Shown piece by piece: positions 20,601 to 27,043 of a DNA stretch of 64,000 nt. The notes under the pieces are model-generated. The model was not told the origin of the DNA and made no database searches. It saw only the letters and a list, made by a program, of their open reading frames with translations. Source of the DNA: Pedobacter sp. BAL39 (GTDB lineage Bacteria > Bacteroidota > Bacteroidia > Sphingobacteriales > Sphingobacteriaceae); assembly GCF_000170795.1 (NCBI RefSeq), contig NZ_ABCM01000015.1:1-64000 (forward strand). The letters run 5' to 3'. Position 1 is the first letter of the stretch, and every line of letters begins with the position of its first letter. Made by a program: the position numbers and the translations under genes.

Positions 20601-23116
20601 CCGGTGTACCAGAGAATTTGAATTTACGCAATCTTCGTAAACGAGTATCGGCAAGTATTTATCGGGACTTTCAAGGTCCAGGATTTTCAAGTGCTACTTT
20701 TTACGATTACGACCTGACCGGAAATGTCAAAACGTTATACCAGCAAATTATTGGATTAGACCTCAAAAAACTGGATTATGAATATGATCTGGTGAGTGGT
20801 AAAGTGAACTTTCTTTCTTACCAGCATGGAGCAAATGACCAGTTTTACTATCAGTATAAATACGATGCGGAGAATAGGCTTACAGAAGCCTGGACGAGTA
20901 CGACTGCGAATGTCAGTTCATATGGTGTGGGAAGTAGCCTGGCAGATCCCGACCGTCGACTGGATGCCAGTTATCAGTATTATCTACATGGACCATTGGC
21001 ACGGATTGAACTCGGTCATGTGCAAAGTAAAGTCCAGGGAGTGGATTATGCCTACACACTTCAAGGTTGGTTAAAAGGAGTTAACGGTACAGCTCTTGGA
21101 GGTAGTGCGGCCGACATGGGGAATGATCGTAGTGTAATTGCTGCCGATGCGTTAGCATATACATTGGGTTATTACAGTAGCGATTACAAACCAATTGGCG
21201 GTACTAATGCAATGGCATTGAACCAAAAATATGAGCCTTTGCCAGATGATATCACCGGATCCAATTTATACAACGGAAATATCAGTAACAGCAGTTATGC
21301 AATAGCTAAAATTGGAACTGGTTCATCTGTTGGTTACAGCTATCGTTATGATCAGCTGAACCGCTTGAAGAAAATGCGTCAGCATGCTATCGGAGGGAAT
21401 GCCGTCTGGAATGGAACCAGTATGACAAATGCTTTCAAGGAAGATTTTAACTATGACGGCAATGGTAACATTCTGGCCTTACAACGTAATAGTCAGGCTG
21501 TGGAGATGGATAACCTAACATATGGCTACTCCAGAGATGTTAATGGAAAGCTTTTAAATAATAAACTGACTGTTTTAAATGATGCGGTTGCTGGCAGCAA
21601 TCAAGCTGGTGAGCTGAAAGGGCAAAGTAAGTATGTGTACGATGCAATTGGAAATCTCATCAGCGATGCCAATAATGGGGTTTTTCGAATTGAATGGAAT
21701 GTTTATGGCAAAATAAGCACAATTATAAAAGGTGGACAAGGTGTCATCTCTTTTGAATATGATGGTTCTGGCAATAGAACACGAAAAATAGAAACCACGT
21801 CTGCAGGGACATCTACTACTATAAGAACATATTATGTTAGGGATGCCTCAGGAAATACAATTGCAACCTATGGCCAGGATGCGACGGAAACGAAGAGCAT
21901 CTGGCAGGAGCAACATTTGTACGGTAGCAATAGATTGGGAGTTTGGAATCCGAACGTTGATCTGACTGTTGAAAACGGCACCAGTAAATGGGATTCTATC
22001 GGGAAGAAATCTTATGAGCTGAGTAATCACCTTGGAAATGTGATGTCGGTAATCAGCGATAATCGCCTGGTTGTTGAAGGGGGATATCAGCCGGATATTT
22101 TGAATGCGCAGGATTATTATGCCTTTGGTAGTCTGATGCCTGAAAGGAAATTTGCGGGGATCTCAGGTAAGAATTATCGGTATGGGTTCAATGGTAAGGA
22201 GAATGATAATGAGGTGAAAGGCGAGGGAAATCAGCAGGATTACGGGATGAGGATCTATGATCCTAGGGTAGGGAGGTTCCTTAGTGTGGATCCGCTGACT
22301 AGAGAATATCCTTGGTACACGCCATATTCATATGCTGGAAATATGCCAATTAGGTTTATAGACATCGATGGTATGGAGCAAGGGCCACCTCGCTTCTATT
22401 TCGAGCCAATGAAATATAGTGGCAAAAATACCGTAGCTGATTATGCCAAGACAATACCAAATGCTGCTACTGGGGTTGTGAACGGAGTAATTGGTCTCCT
22501 ATATATGGCTAGTGATGAATTGAATGCTGCTACGACTACATTTAGTACCGGCTCGTTGCCATTTGACTATAAGGATGTAAAGACTTCTGTTCACAAGATG
22601 GGGCAAACGATTAGTGCAAATGCAAAAGAGCTGACGAAGAAAGAAAGTTGGAGCGCTGAGGCATTCAAGAATGCATTGAAAAATCCAGAAACATATCAGC
22701 AGACTATGGAGATGGGAGCTGCTCTTTATACTATGTCGAGACCGGTGATTGGTAAGGTCACTGTAAAAAATGCTGGCGCCAATGTTTCTATGGGAAATGT
22801 TAGTTTTGGAAGCCTTGCATCAAAAGCAGCAGAAAGACTTGGCTTTTTTGCAGAAGAAGTCTCTATAAATGGTGGAGTTGCGGATATACCAATTATTTAT
22901 ATGACAAAAGTAACATCAAGTGATCTTACGGCTGTTTCAAATGCATTGAGAGAGAATGGGGCAACGGCGATGAGAATCAATTCTGGCCCAATAATTAATA
23001 AAAGTATTAGTGGTAGGTTGTCGCAAGCAGCAAAACAAGGTAAAGAGTTCATGGGATTCAAGGTAACCGAGACAGGAAATTCAGAAAACATGTTTGTACT
23101 CGATAAAAAACTATAA
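14624..23116 (+). CDS. Giant Rhs polymorphic toxin with unrecognised C-terminal tip
   Basis: 2830 residues with a signal peptide (MAAALRNTLC, hydrophobic core, cleavage near GFAS). The N-terminal third has the Bacteroidota Rhs layout (DGTLRGRQNV, VYDQFGRVAANILP near 345-385). Two LamG-like modules follow at about 1058-1249 and 1665-1859, then YTLFYYDQAGNLVRT between them and a YD-repeat region (about 1880-2480). The Rhs core is YGFNGKENDNE at 2520, YDPRVGRFLSVDP at 2545 and DIDG at 2580-2583. The last 247 residues form the variable tip, which I cannot assign to a toxin family; it has a short hydrophobic stretch (VVNGVIGLLYMAS) early on. Rhs proteins encapsulate such tips in a YD-repeat shell and deliver them to competitors or hosts. 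The following small gene is a candidate immunity gene. Confidence 0.88.
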   Translation: MAAALRNTLCLFFLLILFAVKGFASVEPYDNFIKGQLRKNDTLLVKDEKFNNPLFNWSDITNISVQNAISLRVIDEQAISRDFSCKIALKIEYFSVAGQTVPTVIDSVKLNVNYSKQSGAVYKNIDTYKFKDGFQVKVTILDISSPEFGTELPPVLQLNSHILIDRKYLFKPFLFIGVNGQFNSAGGKMQRLGSGSTTNNGNQLLLSWSLVQGAEEYDVEWVTIDEGSEWAKLAKDMTDNSPSLLDDQLDAVFRNNATRITTHENNYLISLLYNAKYIAVRMRQVQYDLEGIRLEGQWFYKQDNTNTYSIWPLSWHEPTMNWQYEAAFAEEGKKKEVVSYLDGTLRGRQNVTLNNSDDVAVVQENVYDQFGRVAANILPAPVKETALTTQYLHYFKGFNKNLSGNNYNFNDLNNANCEPFPNALSTSSGAGKYYSGQNQFINDKLYNKYIPDAEGYPLSVTQYTADNTGRIKLQGGVGPVFQPGIPGESHTSKNYYGKPEQWELDRIFGNDAGYAEHYLKNMVVDPNGQISVSYLNAAGKAVATALTGKVPANVDSLDSRTIPKSQITHLLKPDQFKFSGTDLKLTATTTFLAAVTGADTLGYDVEQLISFYPGGAFEPCSNCYYDLTITVTDDCGNPVYRNVEPVKIGSATSKPAQTGIFADRFPININQIGEYYVTFEFALSRDVIEHFTNEYVTEGQTRGVLKQQSDFILQYLQASSFDDCFSDCKTAVSRLGSKGAFTAMVKAKLAALGDASNSYDVYISTLYDGLLVRATALQASCATVTSPCDVYRTPMLIDVSPGGQYAMIDSAGNLLEPLTNVLSLYFRHGAFDELSKGSPIYQANLITKDDGTVTSPYDINFTIADLIKYWRPEWAEQFIVFHPEYCKLLFCMENSASSSWDEQLQETVAEADLATLLNGNRYDRSNPIWLLSSDPFFQAGSAGFMYRDSIAADLTQYSRSVLKQPGLALKNICQVVDFQLYCADASGTTNQQNTQDTWLNCTPVEDCRVIDREWEFYRDMYLELKQLYFQRVRKETTCLNSCEVGTPIKVPEVIPEDCIYDGPTTNSDRSVAGQAISGLLDAMPNGAIEMWTHNTSGASRQFITASPDMKYMVQSCINGNLLSVDLFSLSQYSPDNVNIDLSKHFSVDISDQLPLKPWLHVVYQSVNGVSEIWVGGKKYPLLPDAPPAGCSWEITSSPLTMPDNFDDLHHLRLYTGRSMTAYEIAANAASKCFLASDHTAMRWFRFNVPGSMPLRLARANGALVQSCPETLLTKVPRFVVIDTEGLVSSTPGAVTEDVLDRNNILLAQQIRAAVEGMSEVWISRLQPGLDLGGYSSETVTVLKTKLSELAIAGGDMKHPMGASSLPAGQTIMVGSQACHNFGEVIKSVLGLNGFTNELNPWLLDAPDPYDVKSQTAELVISNSSADICAKLNALNTGGWNTSEFYAQLSNRYGRAMTLSPADFAVLIKGCTNCKYLLSKDTKLPVFLQAESKGCISRAEYTAAMADLASAFNGVPDSTWSNREVIVANYLNQKWGFGLGYDTYSNFASGTADLLCNEPPYDSVEEDVYACAKSLIELAFGYGSRDYELYIAEEKLKFRSAYINTCAAAKSNVRLYTKQQIYHYTLFYYDQAGNLVRTVPPEGVTFLTDKEMELVDKVRDRSDEYCNYDGPASVSNKVTALSSLSQTLQNTTNSAVEMWLHNDIEGGRQFISATPDMKYMLHACQNGKLLTVEIFSLSQTAADNVRITLTNRVTADIEDLLPLSPWMHVVVQGMNMGQGNLEIYVNGKRYDAVPGAPSAGCSWSIRSNPLRMPDNFESIKHLRTYLGRLMTPAEIAANAESSCFLASNHLAMSWYRFNVPPMGGPTTIADNSTQETQYNGVYPKHGLLTTYAYNTTNQVVKQRTPDGGTSKFWYDYLSRLVVSQNAKQVENNNFSYTKFDVIGRTVEVGQKRATGTGLADPEYLSSSSYQNFLGMGSDSQITQTVYDVQPAASSGVPENLNLRNLRKRVSASIYRDFQGPGFSSATFYDYDLTGNVKTLYQQIIGLDLKKLDYEYDLVSGKVNFLSYQHGANDQFYYQYKYDAENRLTEAWTSTTANVSSYGVGSSLADPDRRLDASYQYYLHGPLARIELGHVQSKVQGVDYAYTLQGWLKGVNGTALGGSAADMGNDRSVIAADALAYTLGYYSSDYKPIGGTNAMALNQKYEPLPDDITGSNLYNGNISNSSYAIAKIGTGSSVGYSYRYDQLNRLKKMRQHAIGGNAVWNGTSMTNAFKEDFNYDGNGNILALQRNSQAVEMDNLTYGYSRDVNGKLLNNKLTVLNDAVAGSNQAGELKGQSKYVYDAIGNLISDANNGVFRIEWNVYGKISTIIKGGQGVISFEYDGSGNRTRKIETTSAGTSTTIRTYYVRDASGNTIATYGQDATETKSIWQEQHLYGSNRLGVWNPNVDLTVENGTSKWDSIGKKSYELSNHLGNVMSVISDNRLVVEGGYQPDILNAQDYYAFGSLMPERKFAGISGKNYRYGFNGKENDNEVKGEGNQQDYGMRIYDPRVGRFLSVDPLTREYPWYTPYSYAGNMPIRFIDIDGMEQGPPRFYFEPMKYSGKNTVADYAKTIPNAATGVVNGVIGLLYMASDELNAATTTFSTGSLPFDYKDVKTSVHKMGQTISANAKELTKKESWSAEAFKNALKNPETYQQTMEMGAALYTMSRPVIGKVTVKNAGANVSMGNVSFGSLASKAAERLGFFAEEVSINGGVADIPIIYMTKVTSSDLTAVSNALRENGATAMRINSGPIINKSISGRLSQAAKQGKEFMGFKVTETGNSENMFVLDKKL
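17795..18370 (+). repeat. LamG-like module, copy 1, in the Rhs gene
   Basis: Encodes residues 1058-1249 (CIYDGP to FNVP). Aligns along its length with copy 2: IEMWTHN/VEMWLHN, SPDMKYM/TPDMKYM, AGCSWEI/AGCSWSI, MPDNFDD/MPDNFES, YEIAANA/AEIAANA. The pattern fits a concanavalin/LamG-type jelly roll. Confidence 0.75.
19616..20200 (+). repeat. LamG-like module, copy 2, in the Rhs gene
   Basis: Encodes residues 1665-1859 (CNYDGP to FNVP), the second copy of the module at 17795-18370. The copies are separated by about 415 residues and have diverged clearly, so the duplication is old. Confidence 0.75.
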
Positions 23117-23117
23117 G

Positions 23118-23501
23118 GTGAAAAAAATTAATGTTAATGCTAGAATTAGAAGAAATATGCTAGCTGAATTATCAGGTAGTTACTTTAAGGACGAAAACTC
23201 TGATTTTATTATACATTTAAATAGCGGAGGAAAAGATGCGCTCGTTGGGATTCAAAGAGAAGATGGGGTTTATACCGTAATAGGTAATGAGAAGATTTAT
23301 TATTTGACCCTTTCTGGCATCGAAAGTGAAATTTCGATTAATGAGTTTTTAGATATTCTATCTCGAGAAACTTTATCGAAGGGTAAATCCTATAAGTATG
23401 AGTTTATAAAAGTAAAAGCCAACGAGTCCATATGGATTATGAATGCTGACACGATGAATGCATTGTGGAATACAATGTTATTATTTGATACTCGTATATA
23501 A
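23118..23501 (+). CDS. Candidate immunity protein for the Rhs tip
   Basis: 127 residues if it starts at the GTG at 23118, one base after the Rhs stop. Alternatives are TTG at 23094 (overlapping the Rhs gene) and ATG at 23157. The product (VKKINVNARI, then LSGSYFKDEN) is small, soluble and without a signal or membrane segment; I recognise no family. In polymorphic toxin loci the gene immediately downstream of the toxin tip usually encodes the cognate immunity protein, which is the sole basis for the role. The DNA is much more A+T-rich than the Rhs body, as is common for exchanged toxin/immunity cassettes. Confidence 0.55.
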   Translation: MKKINVNARIRRNMLAELSGSYFKDENSDFIIHLNSGGKDALVGIQREDGVYTVIGNEKIYYLTLSGIESEISINEFLDILSRETLSKGKSYKYEFIKVKANESIWIMNADTMNALWNTMLLFDTRI

Positions 23502-23546
23502 ATATTTTTAGTTAGTCAGAAAATTTCTGATCAATCAAGTAATATA

Positions 23547-23969
23547 ATGACCTTATCTAAAAGTGTAGAATCCGGAGAAGTTAAGTTTACTAAAAATGCG
23601 ATTTGGATCTTCGCGAGTTGTAATGCCGGTAATTCTAACGATCCCGTATGGGATATCGGAAATTTAAATATTGCAAGAAATACAGCTAATTTGTTAGGTA
23701 TACAGACGATTGGTGCTAGAGGTTATGTTGGGCCGGAGTTGATTAATGGTAAAGACACTGGTAGGTTGATCGCAGGCAATTCTCATGGCTCAAATATCCA
23801 GGATCTTGGTTTTATCAAATTTACGCCTGTAACGATAACTTTAAATATGAGGAGCCTTGAGGATATCATTAATAAAAGACCTGGAAAGGATGTTACATAT
23901 CTATTAAGAATCAAAGAGGAAAAACTTGGACTTGCTATAGACCCACGTGAATTTATTACTGATAAATAA
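23547..23969 (+). pseudogene. Orphan Rhs toxin-tip fragment with an SCNAG motif
   Basis: Encodes up to 140 residues from an ATG at 23547. The frame continues upstream without a stop to the TAA that ends the preceding gene, so it may be the remnant of a longer domain. The motif IWIFASCNAG followed by ARNTANLLG and GYVGPE recalls the cysteine-containing half of caspase/CHAT-like peptidase domains found at some toxin C-termini; the His-containing half that should precede it is absent. Between a toxin/immunity pair and a second small gene, it fits a displaced tip left by cassette exchange. Family and role are inference; it could instead be a small functional protein. Confidence 0.45.
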
Positions 23970-23977
23970 TAATTGAA

Positions 23978-24424
23978 ATGAAAAAAAAATATCTATTCAT
24001 GATTGTAGTTGGATTCTTGTCTTGTCGTCCGGAATCGAATGTTTGTGAAATTAAATCTTTATTCACGTTAGGCATCAAGGAAGTTATTATAAGTATTGGC
24101 GTTGGTCATGAGCATTATATTTTGGTTAAGGATTTTCCAAGATCCTGTCTTGATAGTGCTTTAATAATGACTGCTGCAAATAATTATAGAGATACGATAC
24201 AGAAGGCTGAATTTGAGATTGCAATGCCCGTTAGCAACCTAAGGTTTTATAACTCAGATAAAAATTTCCTTTGGAAGACGGCGTCTGGGGACAATAGAAA
24301 CTTAAACAGAAGTTGCTTAGTGGCAATTATAAGAGGTTATTTCGGTAAGCCAGATACTTATGTATTCTATAATGATAAAGGTGATATAATCTACACTGGC
24401 AACAAATGGTTAAAGTCAAAGTAG
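23978..24424 (+). CDS. Small lipoprotein, possible immunity protein
   Basis: 148 residues. The N-terminus (MKKKYLFMIVVGFLSCRP) carries a plausible lipobox, FLSC, predicting lipidation at Cys16. The remaining domain, with GHEHYILVKDF and DTYVFYNDKGDIIYTGN, is not one I recognise. It begins 8 bases after the orphan tip fragment, so the two may be a former toxin/immunity pair; an envelope-located immunity protein would suit a toxin acting outside the cytoplasm (inference). Composition is A+T-rich like the cassette before it. Confidence 0.55.
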   Translation: MKKKYLFMIVVGFLSCRPESNVCEIKSLFTLGIKEVIISIGVGHEHYILVKDFPRSCLDSALIMTAANNYRDTIQKAEFEIAMPVSNLRFYNSDKNFLWKTASGDNRNLNRSCLVAIIRGYFGKPDTYVFYNDKGDIIYTGNKWLKSK

Positions 24425-24502
24425 ATCTAACTCATGGCCAATTCTTCTGATGTGACTCAAAATTTGTTGTTTTATTAGTGAATTTCCAGTAAACCATTAA
24501 AA

Positions 24503-26986
24503 ATGAAAACGTTATTAATATTCACTTTCTGTTTATTTTCTACAGCTTCTTTTTCCCAGGTAGCGGTTGTCAATGCTGATAGCGTTTGGCTTGGCAATCC
24601 TGTTGGCATTGGTGGAGTTGGGCTATACGGAAAAATTTTTCTCAAAAACATGTTGGAAGGAGCCGCCAAAGACAGCATACTCGTGATTGGAAGCAACGGT
24701 CATCTAAAGTATATAAAATCATCATCCCTTAAGCCTACGAAAATTTCACTGGGCTTAGGGAATGTTGATAACACCTCCGATGCAACCAAAAATATTGGGG
24801 GAAATGCTGCAACTTCAACAAATGCAATAAAATGGAACGGCTATACCATAAATAAAACAGCTGTCCATGAAGACGGATTTGACTCTCTTTTTGCGAGAAC
24901 CAGTGGATTGTTTGATGCCCGGCTTATTACAAAAACTGGCCTGCAATCATGGCTCGGATTAGGATCTGCTGCTTATCAAAATAACGGTGCAACCACCTTA
25001 AATGCGGGAAAATGGGGAGGCACAACTTACCTGGGTACTGAATTTACCAGTACTCCTGCCTGGATGCTCACCTATGATGGTGAAGGTGGCAACTGGCGAC
25101 CTACAAGTATCGCCACAGTCAGAAGTTATCTGGGAATTGCTCCCGCCGGAGAAACCCTTGAAAGTGTCACCACAAGACAAAGTTCTACGAACAACACTAT
25201 CAAAATTAAAGGACAAAATGGCCTCAGCGGTGGTGCCGGACTTGAACTGTTTTATACAGGAAATGCATCAGCCATCAATTCTTATAATAGGGATAATGCT
25301 ACTTTCCTTCCAATGGATCTGGCATCAAGCAAGTATAATTTTCAGGTTGGAAATGTACTGATCGGGGCAGCGATTGACAATGGATTAGACAAGTTACAGG
25401 TTCAGGGTAAAATAGCCGCAGTTTCTGCGCAGGACAAGGGAGGTCTTCGATTGACAAAAAACACATTGGCCGGTGGTCAGGGACCTGGAATCATATTCAG
25501 TAACATCATCAACGATTCAAGTATAAAAGAAGTAGGTTCAATACAAGGCAAGCTACAATCAGGTAATGTGGCTAATTACGGAGGAGGATTAAGCTTTAAT
25601 ACAATTTATAATGGCGTCAGCACGGAAAGATTATACATCGATCAGACTGGGTTTTCAACATTTGGTGGGAACGTCATCGTTAATGGAAATGTGCATGCCA
25701 ATGGGGATATTTTTGCCAACAGCTCAAAATTTATGTCGACGGTTGACGGTGCACAATTCGGCATTGAGCGGGTAGGTTGGTTATCCAGTTTGATCATCGG
25801 AAAGGGATACACATCTGGCGTTGGGGATTTCACTATGATCGGAGTAGCCGGTGGCCCGGACTATAGCGCGAAAAGAATGACATTATATGGTTCAAATGGT
25901 AATCTCAATGTTGTCGGATCTGTCACTGCGGCGGCATTTCTAGGAAATGCATCTAATTCGAGTCAATGGGGAGGTAGGTCTGTAAATTATACATCTGTAA
26001 CTGAAGGTGTAAGTGGGGTATTAGGCACCAACAGCAATAGCCCTGAATCAGTCGCTAACTTCAGCAAGGAGGCAGTGAAAAATTGGCTTGCGCTATCAGG
26101 ATCACAATTGGCGACATCAACCGCTGTTGCGGGTAATGATGTGGGGGTAGCCCAATTGATGAGATGGAAGCAGTTCGGCAATAACCATGTCATCTTTGAT
26201 GCGTCTAATGGTACCGCACCAAATGGAACGGCGATAAACAATACGAACGCTGCAACTCCATGGACAGGAACCTATCCGTCACTCATGGGCTGGAATGGTT
26301 CCACTACCTTCGGGATTCGGGTGGATGCGTCTAGGATTTCAGATAACTGGCAAGGGGCAGGTACATACATCAATACTGATGAGACGATTAATACTTACAT
26401 GATGGCGTTCGGAACAGATGGGAAATGGCATTCGGCAAGTGTTACCAATGTCCGGAATTTTCTTGGATTAGGATCAATTGCGTATTCCAATGCGGTGATT
26501 CCGACAAAAAGTTCTCAATTAATTAATGATTCCGGCTTTATCACCAGTGTGTCAATGGAAAATTATCTTCCCATCAGTGGAGGAGAAATGCAAGGTCCAC
26601 TGACTGTGCAGATGAATTCGCCATCAACCGGCGTGAATCTGGATGTGGGTGGCTATGCGAGGTCTTTTGGTTTTCTGACTAACTCGGACAGATCGCTGAA
26701 AACCAATATCACCAGGCTGGGCAAATCTTCTGAGAAACTGGAAACGCTGAATGGTTATTCGTACCAGTGGAAGATCAATAAAAGAAATGATATCGGGATG
26801 ATTGCCCAGGAAATTAAGGCAGCATTTCCTGAAGCAGTGTTCACCGATCAGAAGGGGATTTTGTCAGTTGACTATGGCAAGCTCGTAGCTCCGTTGATCG
26901 AAGGTCATAAAGAGCAACAGCAACAGATAAATGAATTGAAAGCTGAAATAGCAGAATTAAAGAAAATGATCCTAAGTAAACAATAA
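24503..26986 (+). CDS. Exported tail-fibre-like protein 1 with S74 chaperone domain
   Basis: 827 residues with a signal peptide (MKTLLIFTFC to ASFSQ). Residues 20-90 form the module shared by all five paralogues (NADSVWLG, GLYGKIFLKN, DSILV). The central part is Gly/Ser/Thr/Asn-rich and fibre-like, with short repeats around LGLGSAAY and ISGGEMQGPLTV. The C-terminus is a peptidase S74 (endosialidase-type) intramolecular chaperone: SDRSLKTNI with Ser728 and Lys733 at the same five-residue spacing as the known Ser-Lys dyad, then IGMIAQEI, LSVDYGKLVAPLIEG and a terminal coiled coil (HKEQQQQINELKAE). Such domains trimerise phage fibres and then cut themselves off. The signal peptide and lack of phage genes argue for a host surface fibre rather than a virion part. 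Confidence 0.85.
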   Translation: MKTLLIFTFCLFSTASFSQVAVVNADSVWLGNPVGIGGVGLYGKIFLKNMLEGAAKDSILVIGSNGHLKYIKSSSLKPTKISLGLGNVDNTSDATKNIGGNAATSTNAIKWNGYTINKTAVHEDGFDSLFARTSGLFDARLITKTGLQSWLGLGSAAYQNNGATTLNAGKWGGTTYLGTEFTSTPAWMLTYDGEGGNWRPTSIATVRSYLGIAPAGETLESVTTRQSSTNNTIKIKGQNGLSGGAGLELFYTGNASAINSYNRDNATFLPMDLASSKYNFQVGNVLIGAAIDNGLDKLQVQGKIAAVSAQDKGGLRLTKNTLAGGQGPGIIFSNIINDSSIKEVGSIQGKLQSGNVANYGGGLSFNTIYNGVSTERLYIDQTGFSTFGGNVIVNGNVHANGDIFANSSKFMSTVDGAQFGIERVGWLSSLIIGKGYTSGVGDFTMIGVAGGPDYSAKRMTLYGSNGNLNVVGSVTAAAFLGNASNSSQWGGRSVNYTSVTEGVSGVLGTNSNSPESVANFSKEAVKNWLALSGSQLATSTAVAGNDVGVAQLMRWKQFGNNHVIFDASNGTAPNGTAINNTNAATPWTGTYPSLMGWNGSTTFGIRVDASRISDNWQGAGTYINTDETINTYMMAFGTDGKWHSASVTNVRNFLGLGSIAYSNAVIPTKSSQLINDSGFITSVSMENYLPISGGEMQGPLTVQMNSPSTGVNLDVGGYARSFGFLTNSDRSLKTNITRLGKSSEKLETLNGYSYQWKINKRNDIGMIAQEIKAAFPEAVFTDQKGILSVDYGKLVAPLIEGHKEQQQQINELKAEIAELKKMILSKQ

Positions 26987-27043
26987 GAAGCCCTTTATCA
27001 AACCGATCCCAATTGTATAACATGAAAAAAGTATTATATTAAA

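Noticed and set aside
7095..23116. Complete Tc toxin or contractile injection system
   Set aside because: No TcA-like, sheath, tube, baseplate or VgrG gene is visible; only the B/C-like parts are present.
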